From contig NC_134087.1 in assembly GCF_000715075.1 (NCBI RefSeq), positions 154,553,436 to 154,617,435 of the forward strand: 64,000 nucleotides of DNA. Reading direction: 5' to 3'. Origin of the DNA: Nicotiana tabacum. Its lineage: Eukaryota; Streptophyta; Magnoliopsida; Solanales; Solanaceae. Made by a program: the position numbers and the translations under genes. Under the pieces are notes generated by a model. The model saw nothing but the letters and a program-made list of their open reading frames with translations, ran no database searches and had not been told where the DNA came from. Positions 23,565 through 32,734 of this stretch are shown here, piece after piece (the stretch's first letter is position 1; the number at the start of each line of letters is the position of its first letter).

Positions 23565-24704
23565 GCCATCTTCGCGATTATTAGCTCATTTCTCACCATT
23601 TTTAATGGCTTTGAAGCTTTTTGAGAGGGATTGAAGAGGGATTCGAAGGGAAACACTTGGAGGTAAGGCTTTTGAACTCAATACTAGATTCTATGGTGAT
23701 TTCTAACTAATTAGACATGAAATTAGTGGGATTTAGAGGCTAAAATTGGAGAATTAGGGCTTGTAATTAGAGAGCTTTGATTGGGGATTGGAGGGGCCAT
23801 TTGAGGTCCGATTATGATGTTCTTGGTATGTATAGACTCGTGGGAGGATAAGGATTCTTGTGATTTGATTTTTATCGAATTTCAAGATGTGGTCCCGTGG
23901 GTCGGGTTTGGCCAATTTCGGGATGAGTTAATTTGATTATTTTCACTTGGGCTTTGTTCCTTTAGCGTGTATTAATAATGTGAAACTAATTTTGGTTAGA
24001 TTCGGAGTGTTTGCAGGCCGATTCGAGAGGCAAAGGCATCACGGATTAGAGTTTGGACCTGTTTGAGGTAAGTAATGATTGTAACGGTTGTCCTGAGGGT
24101 ATGAAACCCCAAATTTCACATCGTTGTGCTACTTTGAGGTGATGCACAGGTTAAAGCGTAGGGTTGTGCACCGTTGGGGATTGTGACTTGGTCCATCCTG
24201 TATGACTATTAAGTCGCGTATTTGATTGAAAACTATTTGATACTATTGTGTTTGGAAAGTATTATTAAGTTTTGGGTTGAATGCCATATTTGAGCCTCGT
24301 GCCAACTGTTTGGACCCTTAGGGACTTTTTACTACTATTCCTTACTGTTTTGACTTAATCTCTGTACTTAGTCATGCTGTATTTTACTGATTTCATAAAT
24401 CAGCCGTATTTACTCTATTTTGATACTTTAAATGATATTTTGGGCTGAGCATCCTATTTTACTATTGCCCGAGTGTCTTGAGATGTTTCTTACTGAGTGA
24501 GGCCAAGAGCCTATGTTGTGAGGATATTATGGGATCGGGCTGCACGTAGTAGCATATTGTACTGATTTATGATATATGAGAGGTCGAATGCCTGATTTGT
24601 TATGCCACGAGATGGCTTATGATAGCGATTGAGCTGTAGGAGCCCCTTCGGAGGCTAAACAACCCTAGTGAGCGCGGGTACACAGTGTGAGTGATGTGAT
24701 ATTG

Positions 24705-24840
24705 CCCGAGGGGCTGTTGTTGTTTCATGTTGTTGCCCGAGGGGCTGATTAAGAGCGATTGTGAGGTAGCCCAAAGGGCTGGTTTATATTTTGCCCGAGG
24801 GGTGGTTTATGGAACATGTTTTTCCCGAGGGGCTGTTTAA
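24705..24840 (+). repeat. Short GCCCGAGGGGC repeats
   Basis: TTGCCCGAGGGGCTG or a variant occurs five times (about 24703, 24734, 24768, 24793, 24823), each a small hairpin GCCC/GGGC. One copy has loop AAA instead of GAG. Confidence 0.75.
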
Positions 24841-25130
24841 GTGTCTATCATTTTACTCATTGTTTTATTCACTTATTTGAAACTATTGAAAGATGTTTTA
24901 AAAGAAAAGGGTTTTACTGAAACGGAGTTTTTTTTTACGAGATAGTTGATTTCTATAGTGCTATGACGTGAGATTATTTGTTTTCTTACTGCTCAGCTTT
25001 TATTTACTTTTATTACTTACTAAATTAGCGTACTCACATTACTCCCTGCATCTTGTGTGTAGATCTAGGAGTTGCGGGTCACGATAGTGAGCATTGTTTG
25101 TCCATTCAGCAGGAATTTGGAGTTTTCTCG

Positions 25131-25825
25131 CCTTGTCCATATATTAACGTCGCTTTGTAGAGGGTTTATCGTCCATTCTAGCGCCTTTGACTAGGTTAAC
25201 CTAGAAGGGTGCTCCGTTTAGGTGGTTGGATGAGTGTGAGGAGAGCTTTCAAAAGCTCAAGACTGCCTTGACCACAACCCTAGTTCTAGTTTTTCCTTTA
25301 GCGTCAGGCTCTTATATAGTGTATTGTAATGCTTCTCAGATTGGTATTGGGTGTGTCTTGATGCAGGAGGGTAGAGTGATTGTTTATGCTTTGCGCCAGT
25401 TGAAGCCCCATGAGAAGAACTACCATGTTCATAATTTAGAGTTAGCAGGCATCGTTCATGCATTAATGATTTTGAGGCATTATCTCTACAGTGTGTCATG
25501 TGCGGTATTTAAGGATCATAGGAGTTTCCAGCACTTGTTCAAACAAAAAGATCAAAATTTGAGGCAGCGAATATGGTTGGATCTGCTAAAGGACTATGAT
25601 ATTACCATTTTGTATCATCTGGGGAAGGCCAATATGGTGGCCGATACCTTGAGCAGAAAAGCAGTGAATATGGGTAGCCTTGCATTTATTCTTGTTTGTG
25701 AGAGACCGCTTGCATTAGATGTTCCGGCCTTGGCCAATCAGTTCATGAGGGTAGATGTTCTGAAGCCTAGTCGGGTTCTAACTTGTGTGGTTTCTCGGTC
25801 TTCCTTATATGATCGCATCAGATAA
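25131..25825 (+). pseudogene. pol: End of RT and RNase H of chromovirus, broken
   Basis: The first codons correspond to the Arg-Arg-Phe-Val-Glu-Gly segment just after the polymerase palm. Stops interrupt it near 25140 and 25199, then a long open stretch runs 25226-25825. It contains the RNase H start 'YCNASQIGIGCVLMQEGRVI', where the family has Asp in the third position (catalytic); here it is Asn. 'NYHVHNLEL', 'YHLGKANMVADTLSRK' are further RNase H landmarks. The polymerase YxDD part is absent, so the gene is a fragment. Confidence 0.85.
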
Positions 25826-26960
25826 TGTTAGTATGATGATCCCCATTTGCTTTTCCTTAAGGACATGGTGATGCTAAGGAGGTTACTATTAGGGATGATG
25901 GGGTGTTGGGGATGCAGGATCGGATCTGTGTACCCAATGTAGATGGATTGCATGAGTTGATTCTTGAAGAGGCCCATAGTTCGCGGTATTCCATTCATCC
26001 AGGTGCCGCAAAGATATATCAAAACTTGAGACATTATTATTGGGTGAGGAGGATGAAGAATGATATAATGGGATTTCTAGCTCGGTGTCTAAATTGTCAG
26101 CAGGTAAAGTACGAGCATCAGAGACGGGGCAGATTGCTTCAGAGGCTTGAGATTCTGAAGTGGAAATGGGAGCGTATAACCATGAATTTTGTAGTTGGGC
26201 TTCCATGGACCTTGAGGAAGTTTGATGCTATTTGGGTGATTATAGATCGGTTGACCAAGTGTGCGCATTTTATTCCAGTAGGGACTACTTATTCTGAGCG
26301 GTTGGCTGAGGTCTACATCTGCGATATTGTTCACATTCACGGCATGCCGGTGTCCATCATTTCAGTTTCAAGGCACGCAGTTTACATAACTATTTTGGAG
26401 GTTAGTGCAGTGAGAGTTAGGCACACAGGTTGAGTTGAGTACAACATTCCACCCTCCGATGGATGGACAATTCGAGCGCACTATTCAGATATTCGAGGAT
26501 ATGATACGCGCTTGTGTCATAGATTTTGAGGATTCTTGGGAGTAGTTTCTGCCACTTGTAGAATTTGCATACAACAACAGCTACCAATTGAGCATTCAAA
26601 TTGCTTCGTATGTGGCTTTGGATGGGAGACGATGTCGGTCTCCAGTGGGATGGTTTGAGCTAGGTGAGGCTAGGCTATTGGGTACTGACTTGATTCAAAA
26701 TGCTTTGGGCAAGGTTAAGTTGATTCAGGATTGGCTTCACACGGTGCAATCTAGGTAGAAGAGTTACGCCGATCGGAAGGTTCGTGATGTTGCTTACATG
26801 GTAGGAGGGAAGGTATTACTCTGAGTTTCGCCTATGAAGGGTGTTATGAGGTTCAGGAAGAAGGGTAAGTTGAGCCCTCGGTATATTGGGATTTTTGAGG
26901 TACTTGAAAGGATTGGAGAGGTGGCTTATAAGCTTGCATTGTCTCCTAGTCTATAGAGTG
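25826..26960 (+). pseudogene. int: Integrase of chromovirus, broken
   Basis: The zinc-binding HHCC region is at about 25960-26110 (His-Ser-Ser..., 'RCLNCQQVK'). The core begins at 'TMNFVVGLPW' where the family normally has Met-Asp-Phe; the first catalytic Asp is therefore Asn. The second catalytic region (about 26355-26400) is frameshifted, and the third (Gly-Gln-Phe-Glu-Arg, about 26465) keeps its Glu. Several stops follow. Integrase would insert element DNA into the genome; this copy cannot. Confidence 0.85.
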
Positions 26961-27240
26961 TTCATCAAGTGTTTCATATTTCTATGCTCCGAAAGTATGT
27001 CGGCGATCCATCTAATATTTTGGACTTCAAAACGGTTCAGTTGGATGATGATTTGACATACGATGTGAAGCCAGTGGCCATTTTGGATCGGCGGGTTCAA
27101 AAGTTGAGGTCAAAGAACATAGCTTCAGTGAAGGTGCAATGGAGAGGGCAGCCAGTCAAGGTGGCTACTTAAGAGATCGATCGGGAGAGTTGGAGCAGAT
27201 ATCTACACCTATTTGAGACTCCACGTATGTTTATAGACCC
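26961..27240 (+). pseudogene. Integrase C-terminus with chromodomain
   Basis: 'VFHISMLRKYV' is the conserved end of the integrase C-terminal domain. It is followed by a chromodomain-like stretch with 'ILDRRVQKLRSKNIASVKVQW' type sequence (here cut to its key positions: Leu-Arg-x-Lys...Val-Lys-Val-Gln-Trp), then Phe-Glu-Thr-Pro near the end. Chromodomains of chromoviruses guide insertion to particular chromatin. One stop (27172) lies inside the domain. Confidence 0.8.
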
Positions 27241-27261
27241 GTTCGAGGACGAACGTTTGTT

Positions 27262-27274
27262 TAAGAAGGGGGAA
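27262..27274 (+). other. Polypurine tract of chromovirus
   Basis: AAGAAGGGGGAA directly before TGTAATGACC of the 3' LTR, preceded by GTTCGAGGACGAACG, a sequence seen at the end of pol in this group. Confidence 0.85.
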
Positions 27275-30207
27275 TGTAATGACCTGGCTAGTCGTTTTGA
27301 GTGTTGTAGCCCATTCCCCCATTTACTGCTTATTCTATGTTTAGTTGTTGATATGTGACTTGACGGGGTAGTTGGTTTAGTTCCGGGGATGTTTCGGAAT
27401 AAGTTGGGACACTTAGTCCCAAGGTTGGAAGCTTAAGTTGAAAGATCTGACCGAATAACTTATGTGCAAACGACTCTGGAATGTAGTTTTGATGGTTCCG
27501 TAAGCTCTGCAGGGTGATTTTGGACTTAGGAGTGTGTCCAGGTACTGATTTGGAGGTCCATAGTTGATTTTGACTCAAAGTGACGAAAGTTGGAACATTT
27601 GAAGTTTTGAAAGTTGAGAGATTTGACCAAAAGTTGACTTTGTGGTTACCAGGTTTAGATTTTGGTTTTGGGAGTTAGAATAGGTCTGTTGTGTCATTTG
27701 TGACTTGTGCACAAAATTTGAGGTCATTCAGATTTGATTTGATAGGGTTTGGTATCGATTGTAGAAGGTTGAATTTCTTATTTTTTGTTAGGCTCGAATT
27801 GAGGTGTGATTCTTGTTTTTGATGTTGTTTGATGTGATTTGAGACATCGAATAAGTTCGTATCATGTTTTAGGAATTGTTGGTATATTTGGTTGAGGTCC
27901 TGAGAGCTTCGGGTTGATATCGTGTGGTTAACGGAGCGAATTTTGATGGGCTTCTGATAGGTCGCATGTTCGAGGGATCGCACCTGCAAAGGTCTTGGTT
28001 GCAGGTATGAGGCCACAAGTGCGTGGATAGAATCGCATAAGCGCATTTGGATGGGCTTCTGATAGGTCGCATGTTCGAGGGAAATGCCGCATCTACGAGC
28101 CTGCAAATGCGTTTTTGGTTCCACATAAGCGGAGGCAAGATGGAAATGGAAGTTCACAGAAGCGAACTTTGTTGCACAGGAGAGAGTCCATAGATGCAGG
28201 ATCTTGGGTCGTGGAAGCGATGGAGCAGAGTTTTAAGTGAGTTCTATAGATGCGAAGAAAAGGGTCGCAGGTGCAAAAGCACTAGGCAGAATATAGGTCG
28301 AAGGGTTCCAAGGTTTTTATCATTTTTGGACTTTGCAAACTTGGATTAAGGCAATTTTTGAGAGGGGTTTCGAGTTATTTCTTGAGGTAAGCCAATTTTG
28401 ATCATTTCTATGCAATAATATTGTTTACCCATTGAATTTCCCACCTAGTTTACGTGTTTTTAGGTGGAATTTCGGGAGGTTTGGGCTAGGGAATGGAGAG
28501 TTAGTTTTGGGCATTTAAATGACGATTTGGTGTCGGAATTCGGTAAATTTGGCATGGTTGGACTCATGGTTGAATGTGCTTTCAGATTTTGTAACTTTTA
28601 TCGGATTTCGAGATGTGGGTTCGGGGTTGACTTTTTGACTTTTGATTAGAACTTAGCATTTCATATGGAGTTGATTCCTGTAGCTCATTTTGATTGTATC
28701 GAATTGTTTGTTGCTAGATTGGAGGTGTTTGGAGGCATATTCGTGAGGCTTATTAAACTAGAGATTTTGCATGGTTTGAGGTAAGTAACACTTCTAAACT
28801 TGGTTCAGAGGGTATGAATCCCAGAAATTACCTGTTATGTGATTGGTCTTGAGGTGACGTGCATGCTAGGTGACGGCCATGTGGGCGTGCACCGTAGTAA
28901 TTGTGATTCAGTCGATTCTGTGGAACCGTGTAGTTATCTTATATGAATATTTTTATATCATATATGTGTTACAGCACTTGAGCTATGATTTATGTTAGAA
29001 ATCATATTTAGGCTATATGCTGGTGTTATTGGGACCCACAGTGGTCATTCTTTGTTGTTGAGTTATTTGCTTAATTACAGTTATGTACTCAGTCGAATTC
29101 ATCATTACATATCATATCTCAGTCTCTGTTATCATACATTGTCACATCATCTATCATTGATTTGGGCTACTTGGCATGAGTATTGTGAGACCGAGAGACT
29201 GGAGAGAGAGATGACTTAGCGAGGTCGAGGGACTATTTGTGAGTGATATTGATGGGATCGAGTTGTATACTGCAGCGGGTACTATTCAATCCTTATGGGA
29301 TTGGGTTGCATGCCGCAGCAAGTATTACTGATTCACAATGGGATCGGGCTATGCGCCGCAACAAGTTTTATTAGCGCTTGGGCAGGATCCTCCCCTTCGG
29401 AGTCTTGACACACCCATAATGAGTGCATCTTCTTTTGATTTATGATGGGATCGGGTTGCAGGCCGATGTTGGTACCGTAAATTTCTGAGTGATTGAGTAT
29501 GATGAGTGAGAATTGAGATAGTCAGGTTGAGTACTCTGAGAGTGTGAGTATGAGAGGTTTTTGTTGTGTTGCATCACATATGATATGCATATTGGCATGT
29601 AGATATAGAGATGTCATATTCCTCATATCATTCAGACTTGACATATTTTATTTGTATTGAGCTTAATTATTAAACTTGGAAGCATGTCTACATTCCTGTA
29701 CTAGTACCCGCAGATTATGAGATTCTCTGAGATATTATTACCATATGTTTCGTCAACTTTCGTATTGTCTAATTCTGTATTTGGACTATATTGTTTGAGC
29801 TCGTCACTACTTTCATCCCAAAGGATAGACTTGTTACTTATTGAGTTGGTTGTACTCACGCTATACTCTACACTTCGTGTGCAGGTCCAGGTATTTTCGG
29901 GCATGGTGGTTGCTGATTTCTGGAGCTTCATCAGTCGTAGATTATCGAGGTAGCTGCCTTGGCGTCCGCAGACCTTGACTCTACTCCTTTACCTTTTGTA
30001 TAGATACTCATGTACTCCGTGGCACCCGGATCATTTTTGGAAATTCCGTATTGAGTTGTAGTGTTTTCATCCAATTTTATGAGATTTTTACTTACATAAA
30101 CCTATTTCAGTATATTTTGAATTTAAGATGTTGGAATGTGTGAGTTGTCGGCTTGTCTAGTATCATGATAGGCGCCATCACGGCACTTGTGATTTTGGGT
30201 TGTGACA
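27275..30207 (+). repeat. 3' LTR of chromovirus (type A)
   Basis: 2933 bases, TGTAATGACC to TTGTGACA. A CpG/GCA-word cluster lies at about 27955-28290 and a 33-base direct repeat at 27945-27977 and 28050-28082. Diverged repeats built on GATGGGATCGGG and CCGCAGCAAGT fill 29245-29470. No gene is supported. Confidence 0.88.
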
Positions 30208-31100
30208 ATAGGTTATTCAAATATGTGTTCGATTCTACTGGGTAACATAGTAAAGGCATGATAATCAACAACCCAACCCTATCTAAGATTTCTTTGACAA
30301 ATACCCAATGCCAGACTACACCACATGGATACATTCAAGGGATGCAATAACAAATAACCTAAAAAGAAGTTAAAATAAAAAAAAATTCAAAACTAAAACA
30401 ACAAGATTTGAAGTGATTCATACCGGAGTGTGCTAAGATCGATGGAAGTGTGATATGCTGCTTGTGATGAACAAAGTGCAAGTACGATACCTCTTAGAGT
30501 GACAATATGAGAATAGATATGGTGAAAAGTATAAAAGGATGGCGTAGTGTTCTATTTATACTCACGTGAAAGTGAGGGTTTCGGGAGGCGAGTGCGGCCG
30601 CACAATTTAAATTGCGGTCCACACTCTGTTACCTCAGCAATAATGAAGCACGTAGTTGTGCGATCTGCACTTTTGAAAGTGCGACCGCACTTCTGACACT
30701 TTAGTTTAACAATTTCTTTGATAGTGTGCTTTTGCAACCATATAATTCGTGATGGTCCTCAATTTTACTCCGCACTATTGGGAGAAAAGTTCAAAAGACA
30801 TTAACTTTAGCAACTTAGACAATCTTTGTTATTGCGGTCTGCAGATGCGCCAAACAAAATCTTCTGCGGTCAGCAGTCCTTCTTCTACGGCTGCCCTAAG
30901 AAATGTGTGGCCTGCATTTTTGCCATGTATGACACAACTTTAGCTATCGCTGTATATCTAACACTAATCCTTGTAGCACACTTCAAATCTAGTTGAATAC
31001 ATCAAACAACAACTAACTAAAAGAGAAAAAAAAAGAGGAAAAGAACTTGGATTGCCTCTCAAAAAGTGCCTTATTTAACGTCGTGGCATGATGCAATATC
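30208..31100 (-). other. Athila-like spacer with promoter-like site
   Basis: Non-coding sequence between integrase and the 3' ORF, continued at 22306-21824. In element sense it shows a long pyrimidine run ending TTTTAG (about 31030-31018), CpG-palindromic words (30580-30900), a TATA box (30560-30553) and then a leader of about 350 bases before the chromovirus insertion. Confidence 0.55.
30553..30560 (-). promoter_or_regulatory. TATA box, possible internal promoter
   Basis: TATAAATA on the minus strand, 30 bases downstream (element sense) of a cluster containing the perfect palindrome GTGCGGCCGCAC (30592-30603). It could drive a separate transcript for the ORF at 21823. This is inferred from sequence only. 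Confidence 0.45.
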
Positions 31101-32280
31101 ATAGCATCCTCAAGTGAAGTTTAGAACCACCACCACGTGGCTCTCATCAACTTGTCCCAAATAGTGCTTCACCCGCTGACCATTGACTCAAATTGTTTCA
31201 TTGTTCTTGTTCTTCAAGTCCAGGCACGAAAAAGTGTCACACAAACAATTTCAAATGGACCACTCCACTTTGACTTGAGCTTCTCGGGAAACATTCTCAA
31301 CCTTGAGTTGAACGATAATACTAGATCACCGACCTTGAACTCCTTGTTCCAGATATACTTGTCATGAAGATATTTCATCTTTTCTTTGTACAAGGACGCA
31401 CTTTCATATGCATGATACCGGAACTCATCCAATTCATTCAAGTGTGCAACTCTCAAATTAGTGGCTACATCCCAATCAAGATTCAATTCCTTCAAGGCCC
31501 ACATTGCCTTGTGCTCTAGTTCCACCAGAAGATGACAAGTTTTTTCAAACACCAACCGGTATGGGGACATTCCGTTAGGTGTTTTATAAGTCGTCTTATA
31601 TTCCCATAGAGCATCATCAAGCTTCTTAGACCAATCTGTCCGATTTGTATTCATCGTCTTGGACAAAATACTCTTTATCTCCCGATTAGAGACTTTTACT
31701 TGACCACTAGCTTGTGGGTGATAGGGAATTGTCACTTTGTGAGTAACACCATGCTTGCCAAGTAAAGTGTCGAAATTCTTGTTGCAAAAAGGTGAACCTC
31801 TATCACTTATGATTGCTCGTGGAGTTCCAAATCTTTTTAAAATATTCCTCTTCAAGAAATCCACCACACTTCTAGCCTCATTATTGAGTAAGGCAATGGC
31901 CTCAAACCATTTAGGCACACAATCCACCACAACCAAAATGTAGGTGTTTCCACAATAACTCATGAAAGGGGCCATGAATTTAATACCCCAAACATCGAAA
32001 ATATAAATCTCCAACATGGTTGTAAGGGGCATCTCATGTTTCTTTGAAATTCCACCGGACTGTTAACATTCATCACATCTTTTCACCAGCTCATTTGTAT
32101 CTTTATAGAGAATGAGCCAATAGAAACCACAACTTAGGACTACAGCCATTGTTCCCTCTCCACCATGATGACTAATATATGGCGAAGAATGACAAACCCT
32201 AAGAATATCACCTTGCTCTTCCTCCGGCAGACACCTATGATTCACCCCATTCGTGCAAAACCGAAAAGGGTATGGTTCTT
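31101..32280 (-). pseudogene. int: Integrase of the Athila-like element, broken
   Basis: The zinc-binding part lies at 32245-32063 (Cys-His-Ser-Ser..., 'SHHGGEGT', 'VKRCDEC'), followed by a stop, then a long open core at 32032-31214. The core shows 'FDVWGIKFM' (first Asp), 'IISDRGSPF' (second Asp) and '[14 protein letters not shown]', where the family has Glu in place of the first Lys; the third catalytic residue is therefore lost. '[12 protein letters not shown]' marks the C-terminal domain, and the frame is lost shortly after. Transcription is on the minus strand, downstream of RNase H at 32734-32300. Confidence 0.85.
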
Positions 32281-32734
32281 CCTAGTATTAATCTTGACAT
32301 TCCCTCTTGAGCTTCATTCTTCGGTTTGAAGAGAACTCATCTTGAATGATACCACTCACAAGAAAATTTACCAAATTCGCGAACCACGGTACCTCTTTCA
32401 TTGAAAGTGCCAAAAGTTGCTCATCGAGAAAAGACTCATTGATTTCAAGACCATCACGGGGATTCCCCTCCTCCTCCAAATGAGACAAGTGGTCCACCAC
32501 TTAAATTTAACTTCCCTTCTTATATTCGGTGTCAATATCAAACTCTTCCAACAAAAGCACCCATCTCATCAAGCGGAATTTAGATTCCTTTTTGCTCATA
32601 AAATAGCGATGTGCCGCATGATACGTGTGGAGAATAACTTTGGCATCTATCAAATACGGGCGAAACTTCTCAATATTAAACACAATAGTAAGGAGCTTTT
32701 TCTCCGTAACTGTATAATAGACTTGGACACCATT
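32281..32734 (-). pseudogene. pol: RNase H, 3' portion, of the Athila-like element
   Basis: In element sense it starts with 'YYTVTEKKLLTIVF' and continues with 'RYFMSKKESKFRLMRW' and 'MVDHLSHLEEEG', all typical of gypsy RNase H and the linker to integrase. The 5' portion is at 35133-35441; the solo LTR 32735-35132 lies between. Stops are present. Confidence 0.82.

Larger units (their letters stand above)
22553..25130 (+). repeat. Type-B Tekay-like LTR, right end lost
   Basis: Begins TGTAATGACCCGGG and resembles the type-A LTR in its start and in the block around 24055-24110 (GTTTGAGGTAAGTAA, GAGGGTATGAA), but differs elsewhere. No LTR terminus (GTGACA) is found; at about 25130 the sequence passes into RT coding. 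A TATA box lies at 23557-23564. Repeats are noted separately. Confidence 0.75.
22307..30207 (+). mobile_element. Rearranged Tekay/Del chromovirus
   Basis: A plus-strand Ty3/gypsy element with chromodomain. Its outer ends are TGTAATGACC (22307) and TTGTGACA (30207), flanked by near-identical 5-mers GTAGG (22302-22306) and ATAGG (30208-30212). Inside are a 246-base piece of LTR type A, a second and different LTR (type B, from 22553), then directly the last part of RT with RNase H, integrase and chromodomain, PPT and a complete type-A 3' LTR. PBS, gag, protease and most of RT are missing. Coding parts are all broken. Confidence 0.82.

Noticed and set aside
25131..26960. Possible endogenous pararetrovirus
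   Set aside because: Integrase, chromodomain, PPT and LTRs are present; pararetroviruses lack them. It is a chromovirus.
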